Shown here piece after piece: positions 23,257 through 24,902 of a stretch of DNA of 24,902 nucleotides (its first letter is position 1; each line of letters opens with the position of its first letter). The notes under the pieces are model-generated. The model was not told the DNA's origin. It worked only from the letters and a program-made list of their open reading frames with translations, and searched no databases. Made by a program: the position numbers and the translations under genes. The DNA comes from URNF01 sp045638005 (GTDB lineage Bacteria; Bacillota; Clostridia; Oscillospirales; Acutalibacteraceae), in the NCBI GenBank assembly GCA_045638005.1, contig JAZUAN010000060.1:1-24902 (forward strand). Direction: 5' to 3'.

Positions 23257-23277
23257 ATCGATAACCCCTGTATCGAT
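23257..23277. promoter_or_regulatory. Inverted repeat upstream of rex, possible regulator site
   Basis: ATCGATA (23257-23263) and TATCGAT (23271-23277) form a perfect 7-bp dyad with a 7-nt spacer, about 50 bp upstream of the Rex site. It could be a site for the adjacent LysR protein or another activator. This is a guess from position alone. Confidence 0.35.
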
Positions 23278-23282
23278 TGAAA

Positions 23283-23318
23283 AAAACAAAGCCCAACCTC
23301 CACTCCGAGATTGGGCTT
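23283..23318 (-). terminator. Terminator of lysR gene
   Basis: AAGCCCAA (23289-23296) pairs with TTGGGCTT (23311-23318). On the minus strand TTTGTTTTTT follows. It separates lysR from the rex operon. Confidence 0.75.
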
Positions 23319-23330
23319 AAAAATATGAAT

Positions 23331-24251
23331 TTATAGGTATTTTCTCTTGGATTCACATAGTTCGGTGATGAACTGTCTGTCCAGCTTCGATAACGCATAT
23401 CCATTTTTATAAATCAAAACATCCTTATATACTTTTTTGTTGTCGGCGCATTTTCTTTGCACCAAATTGTAACGCTCAAGCAAACTCTTTGGCGCAGGAG
23501 ACACCCACATAAATGTTTCAGGATTTAGTGATAAAAGGTCAAATTGGCTTGCACGCTCAAAGATAAAGATTCTGCGTTCAATATTATCCGGCAATTCTTC
23601 CTTAACCACTTTTGAAAGCGGCATAGAAGGTACATACGGATCGGCGTGAGCGATTTCTATATACTCCGCCAAATCATCAAAAGTGATTTCCGACTTTCCT
23701 GCCAACGGATTGTCTGCGCTCATAATGAGTGAATATGTAAACTCGGTAACAAGCTCATATTGAAAATCTTTTTCTTCAAGCATAGCTTTGAAGTATTTAT
23801 CATAGTTTTCAGCATAACGGATAATACCAAGCTTATAGTCGTGATTCAGCATATTGTGGATGGTGCGCTGTGAATTGGTTTCCTTATAAAATACTTCAGC
23901 AGCATCCTTGGAGAGTGCTTTTGAAAACTGTGCAAAGGCTTCTGAAATATAACAGGCGCGAGGAACGGAAATAGAAAACTTTTGTTTCTTAGGCGCGCCA
24001 GCCTTATAGAATTTTTCGACCTCGTCAATCTGACCAAGTATCCCTTTAGCAAAATTTATAAACTCCTCTCCTTCGGGAGTCAGCTTCATACCGTTTTGCG
24101 TGCGGTCAAATATCGAAATGCCAAGGTCGGTTTCAAGCTCTTTTATGGAACGGCTGATATTTGGTGCCGCAATTAAAAGCACTTCGGAGGCTTTGCTGAG
24201 CGAGCCCGCTTTTGCAACCTCCAGCGCATGTTTCATATGTAATAGATTCAA
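23331..24251 (-). CDS. LysR-family transcriptional regulator
   Basis: A 306-aa protein. The N-terminal winged HTH (about 1-60: MNLLHMKHALEVAKAGSLSK, then APNISRSIKELETDLGISIF) is followed by a linker helix and a periplasmic-binding-like effector domain (about 90-300). The effector is unknown. The start is TTG at 24249-24251: the residues before the internal ATG are typical of LysR N-termini, and GGTGG lies upstream. It has its own promoter and terminator. It lies just upstream of rex in the same direction, so it may control the H2/ethanol operon. Confidence 0.88.
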   Translation of the reverse strand: MNLLHMKHALEVAKAGSLSKASEVLLIAAPNISRSIKELETDLGISIFDRTQNGMKLTPEGEEFINFAKGILGQIDEVEKFYKAGAPKKQKFSISVPRACYISEAFAQFSKALSKDAAEVFYKETNSQRTIHNMLNHDYKLGIIRYAENYDKYFKAMLEEKDFQYELVTEFTYSLIMSADNPLAGKSEITFDDLAEYIEIAHADPYVPSMPLSKVVKEELPDNIERRIFIFERASQFDLLSLNPETFMWVSPAPKSLLERYNLVQRKCADNKKVYKDVLIYKNGYALSKLDRQFITELCESKRKYL

Positions 24252-24284
24252 TAATCCACACCACCATTTTGCACAGTTTTTTAT

Positions 24285-24313
24285 ATTATAACATTTTTTG
24301 CAGATAAAATCAA
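24285..24313 (-). promoter_or_regulatory. Promoter of lysR gene
   Basis: On the minus strand: TTGATT (24308-24313), a 17-nt spacer and TATAAT (24285-24290). Confidence 0.6.
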
Positions 24314-24337
24314 TGCGTTTTACTGCTCAAATTAATA

Positions 24338-24363
24338 AGCGGCAAGGATTTCACCTTGCCGCT
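24338..24363 (-). terminator. Hairpin between tnpV remnant and lysR
   Basis: AGCGGCAAGG (24338-24347) pairs perfectly with CCTTGCCGCT (24354-24363). The following T-run on the minus strand is weak. It starts 7 bp beyond the tnpV stop, so it is probably that gene's old terminator. Confidence 0.55.
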
Positions 24364-24370
24364 CTACATA

Positions 24371-24540
24371 TTATATATAAATCAGTTCGCTATTTACGAT
24401 TTCCGTAGTTCTGTTTCGAATGTTGTTCATCCGTCCAACCCACATCATTTGGTTGTCAGCTTTGAGTTGTTCCGTTACACCCTCACATTCTGCCATTTGC
24501 CAACTAAGCGGTTGAACATTTCTTCAGCATCACGATTCTC
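24371..24540 (-). pseudogene. tnpV: tnpV C-terminal remnant, frameshifted
   Basis: On the minus strand, NRDAEEMFNRLV is followed, in a shifted frame, by MAECEGVTEQLKADNQ, then MMWVGRMNNIRNRTTEIVNS and ELIYI stop (TAA at 24371-24373). EGVTEQLKA, MNNIR and ELIY are hallmarks of TnpV, the small transposon-encoded protein of Tn4451-type elements in Clostridia. One base seems missing near 24499-24503 and the N-terminal half is absent, so it is non-functional. The remnant stops where the element-end sequence at 24541 begins, suggesting that a later recombination truncated it. Confidence 0.72.
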
Positions 24541-24660
24541 GAGATGAAATTGAGTATTAAATAATTTTGTTTAAGTATTTTGGCACAATTTAATAGCTTT
24601 TTCTTTAGATGATCAAAATTGCACAGGTTGGCCTGACTTTTGCTATCATTTTGCTATCAT
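24541..24660. repeat. Diverged second copy of the island left end
   Basis: The sequence aligns with 13986-14111 over its whole length, with clear mismatches: shared ctcg, tttaag, tttggc-c-a-ttt and aggtt--cct-acttttgctatcat in order, at matching distances. Both copies have the arm repeats on the right. Copy one borders the guaA core; this one borders the tnpV remnant. It implies a second, related element end near guaA. Confidence 0.55.
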
Positions 24661-24673
24661 TAGTTGCTATCAT
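24639..24673. repeat. Three arm-like tttgctatcat repeats
   Basis: tttgctatcat at 24639-24649 and 24650-24660, and ttgctatcat at 24664-24673. Same motif as at 14089-14111. Confidence 0.65.
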
Positions 24674-24711
24674 TTGATATCTGTGATACCAACTTGAAAA
24701 TGAACATAAGA

Positions 24712-24746
24712 AAAGCGTTACTGACTGCAAAAATCAGTAACGCTTT
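24712..24746 (-). terminator. Terminator downstream of guaA
   Basis: AAAGCGTTACTGA (24712-24724) pairs with TCAGTAACGCTTT (24734-24746). On the minus strand a T-rich tail follows. It would now terminate guaA in place of the displaced terminator at 13928-13959. Confidence 0.7.
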
Positions 24747-24809
24747 ATGCATTAGAAGATAATCTATTCGCAAACCACTCGGACTCTTTAGAATAATGGA
24801 GTCTGATAG

Positions 24810-24830
24810 TTTGCTATCATCTTGCTATCA
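24810..24830. repeat. Arm-like repeats, guaA-proximal end
   Basis: tttgctatcat (24810-24820) and cttgctatca (24821-24830), about 60 bp from the guaA core repeat. Confidence 0.6.
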
Positions 24831-24888
24831 AATTGTGCTTTGAAGAACCGCAAACCCGCATAAATACCGGGTTTCTTACACCTTCAAA

Positions 24889-24901
24889 ATTATTCCCACT
24901 C
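24889..24901 (-). repeat. 13-bp direct repeat, guaA-proximal copy
   Basis: Identical to 13976-13988. The repeat could extend beyond the window edge, although base 24902 already differs from 13989. Confidence 0.7.
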
Positions 24902-24902
24902 A
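24890..24902 (-). CDS. guaA: guaA 3' end (partial, runs off the right edge)
   Basis: On the minus strand: (T) GAG TGG GAA TAA, encoding E-W-E stop. This matches the conserved C-terminus of GMP synthase (glutamine-hydrolysing), usually I-E-W-E. The base before GAG is T, compatible with an ATT codon for Ile. Only four codons are visible, so the call rests on this ending and on guaA being a well-known integration site. Confidence 0.6.

Larger units (their letters stand above)
13976..24901. mobile_element. Island at guaA 3' end carrying the H2/ethanol operon
   Basis: About 10.9 kb between two copies of the guaA terminal sequence. tttgctatca repeats sit inside both ends (14089-14111, 24639-24673, 24810-24830), and the probable old guaA terminator is outside the far end. 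The guaA 3' end is a known integration hotspot. The contents are a rex-adhE-hydrogenase operon, a lysR gene and a broken tnpV; no integrase is present. The right 0.6 kb looks like stacked remnants of more than one element. It could be a decayed island, or the metabolic operon may have been trapped between two integrations. Confidence 0.55.

Noticed and set aside
24639..24830. Possible CRISPR array from repeated tttgctatcat units
   Set aside because: Repeats are about 11 bp, partly contiguous, with no uniform spacers and no cas genes. Integrase arm sites fit better.

Overview
The window looks like chromosome from an anaerobic, spore-forming Clostridia lineage, most likely Oscillospiraceae/Ruminococcaceae. 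The evidence is a spoIIA-sigF operon, a rubrerythrin, a dapA-lysA pair behind a lysine riboswitch, consensus sigma-A promoters, strong GGAGG ribosome binding sites, and a fermentative rex-adhE-[FeFe] hydrogenase operon. That last gene set matches the hydS/hydA2/aad transcription unit known from Ruminococcus albus 7.

Layout. (1) About 200-4181: a roughly 4 kb insertion at the 3' end of lysS, bounded by a 16-bp direct repeat. The displaced original lysS tail lies at 198-226. The cargo reads leftward: an ECF-type sigma factor fused to a membrane-anchored domain, an unlisted 37-aa ORF, a lipoprotein and a four-helix membrane protein. No integrase is present. (2) 4156-6158: greA-lysS, leftward from a consensus promoter. 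(3) 6274-6907: rubrerythrin, divergent from greA. (4) 7143-9630: lysine riboswitch, dapA, lysA. (5) 9633-10937: a perfect palindrome, a small XRE regulator and a GT8 glycosyltransferase. (6) 11037-12874: tRNA-Leu(CAG), a 64-aa ORF of unknown role and sigF-spoIIAB-spoIIAA. (7) 12977-13864: a YwaF/TMEM164-like membrane protein. (8) 13976-24901: a segment of about 10.9 kb bounded by a 13-bp repeat that is the guaA 3' end (GAG TGG GAA TAA, ...EWE stop). It carries rex-adhE-kinase-two [2Fe-2S] proteins-hydS-phosphatase-hydA2, a LysR gene, a frameshifted tnpV remnant and several tttgctatca repeats. guaA itself would continue past the right edge.

How the genes work together. In the hydrogenase operon, Rex senses NADH/NAD+ and probably represses its own promoter, where a near-consensus operator sits 24 bp before its start codon. 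AdhE uses NADH to make ethanol, and the group B hydrogenase (HydA2) disposes of ferredoxin electrons as H2. HydS is a PAS-linked hydrogenase that probably senses H2. A kinase-fold protein and a SpoIIE-type phosphatase sit beside it as probable signalling partners.

The main unusual result is architectural. Two housekeeping genes in one window, lysS and guaA, have each been used at their 3' ends as insertion sites. Both insertions carry direct repeats and integrase-arm-like short repeats, and both lack a recombinase of their own. At guaA there are traces of repeated, stacked integration.
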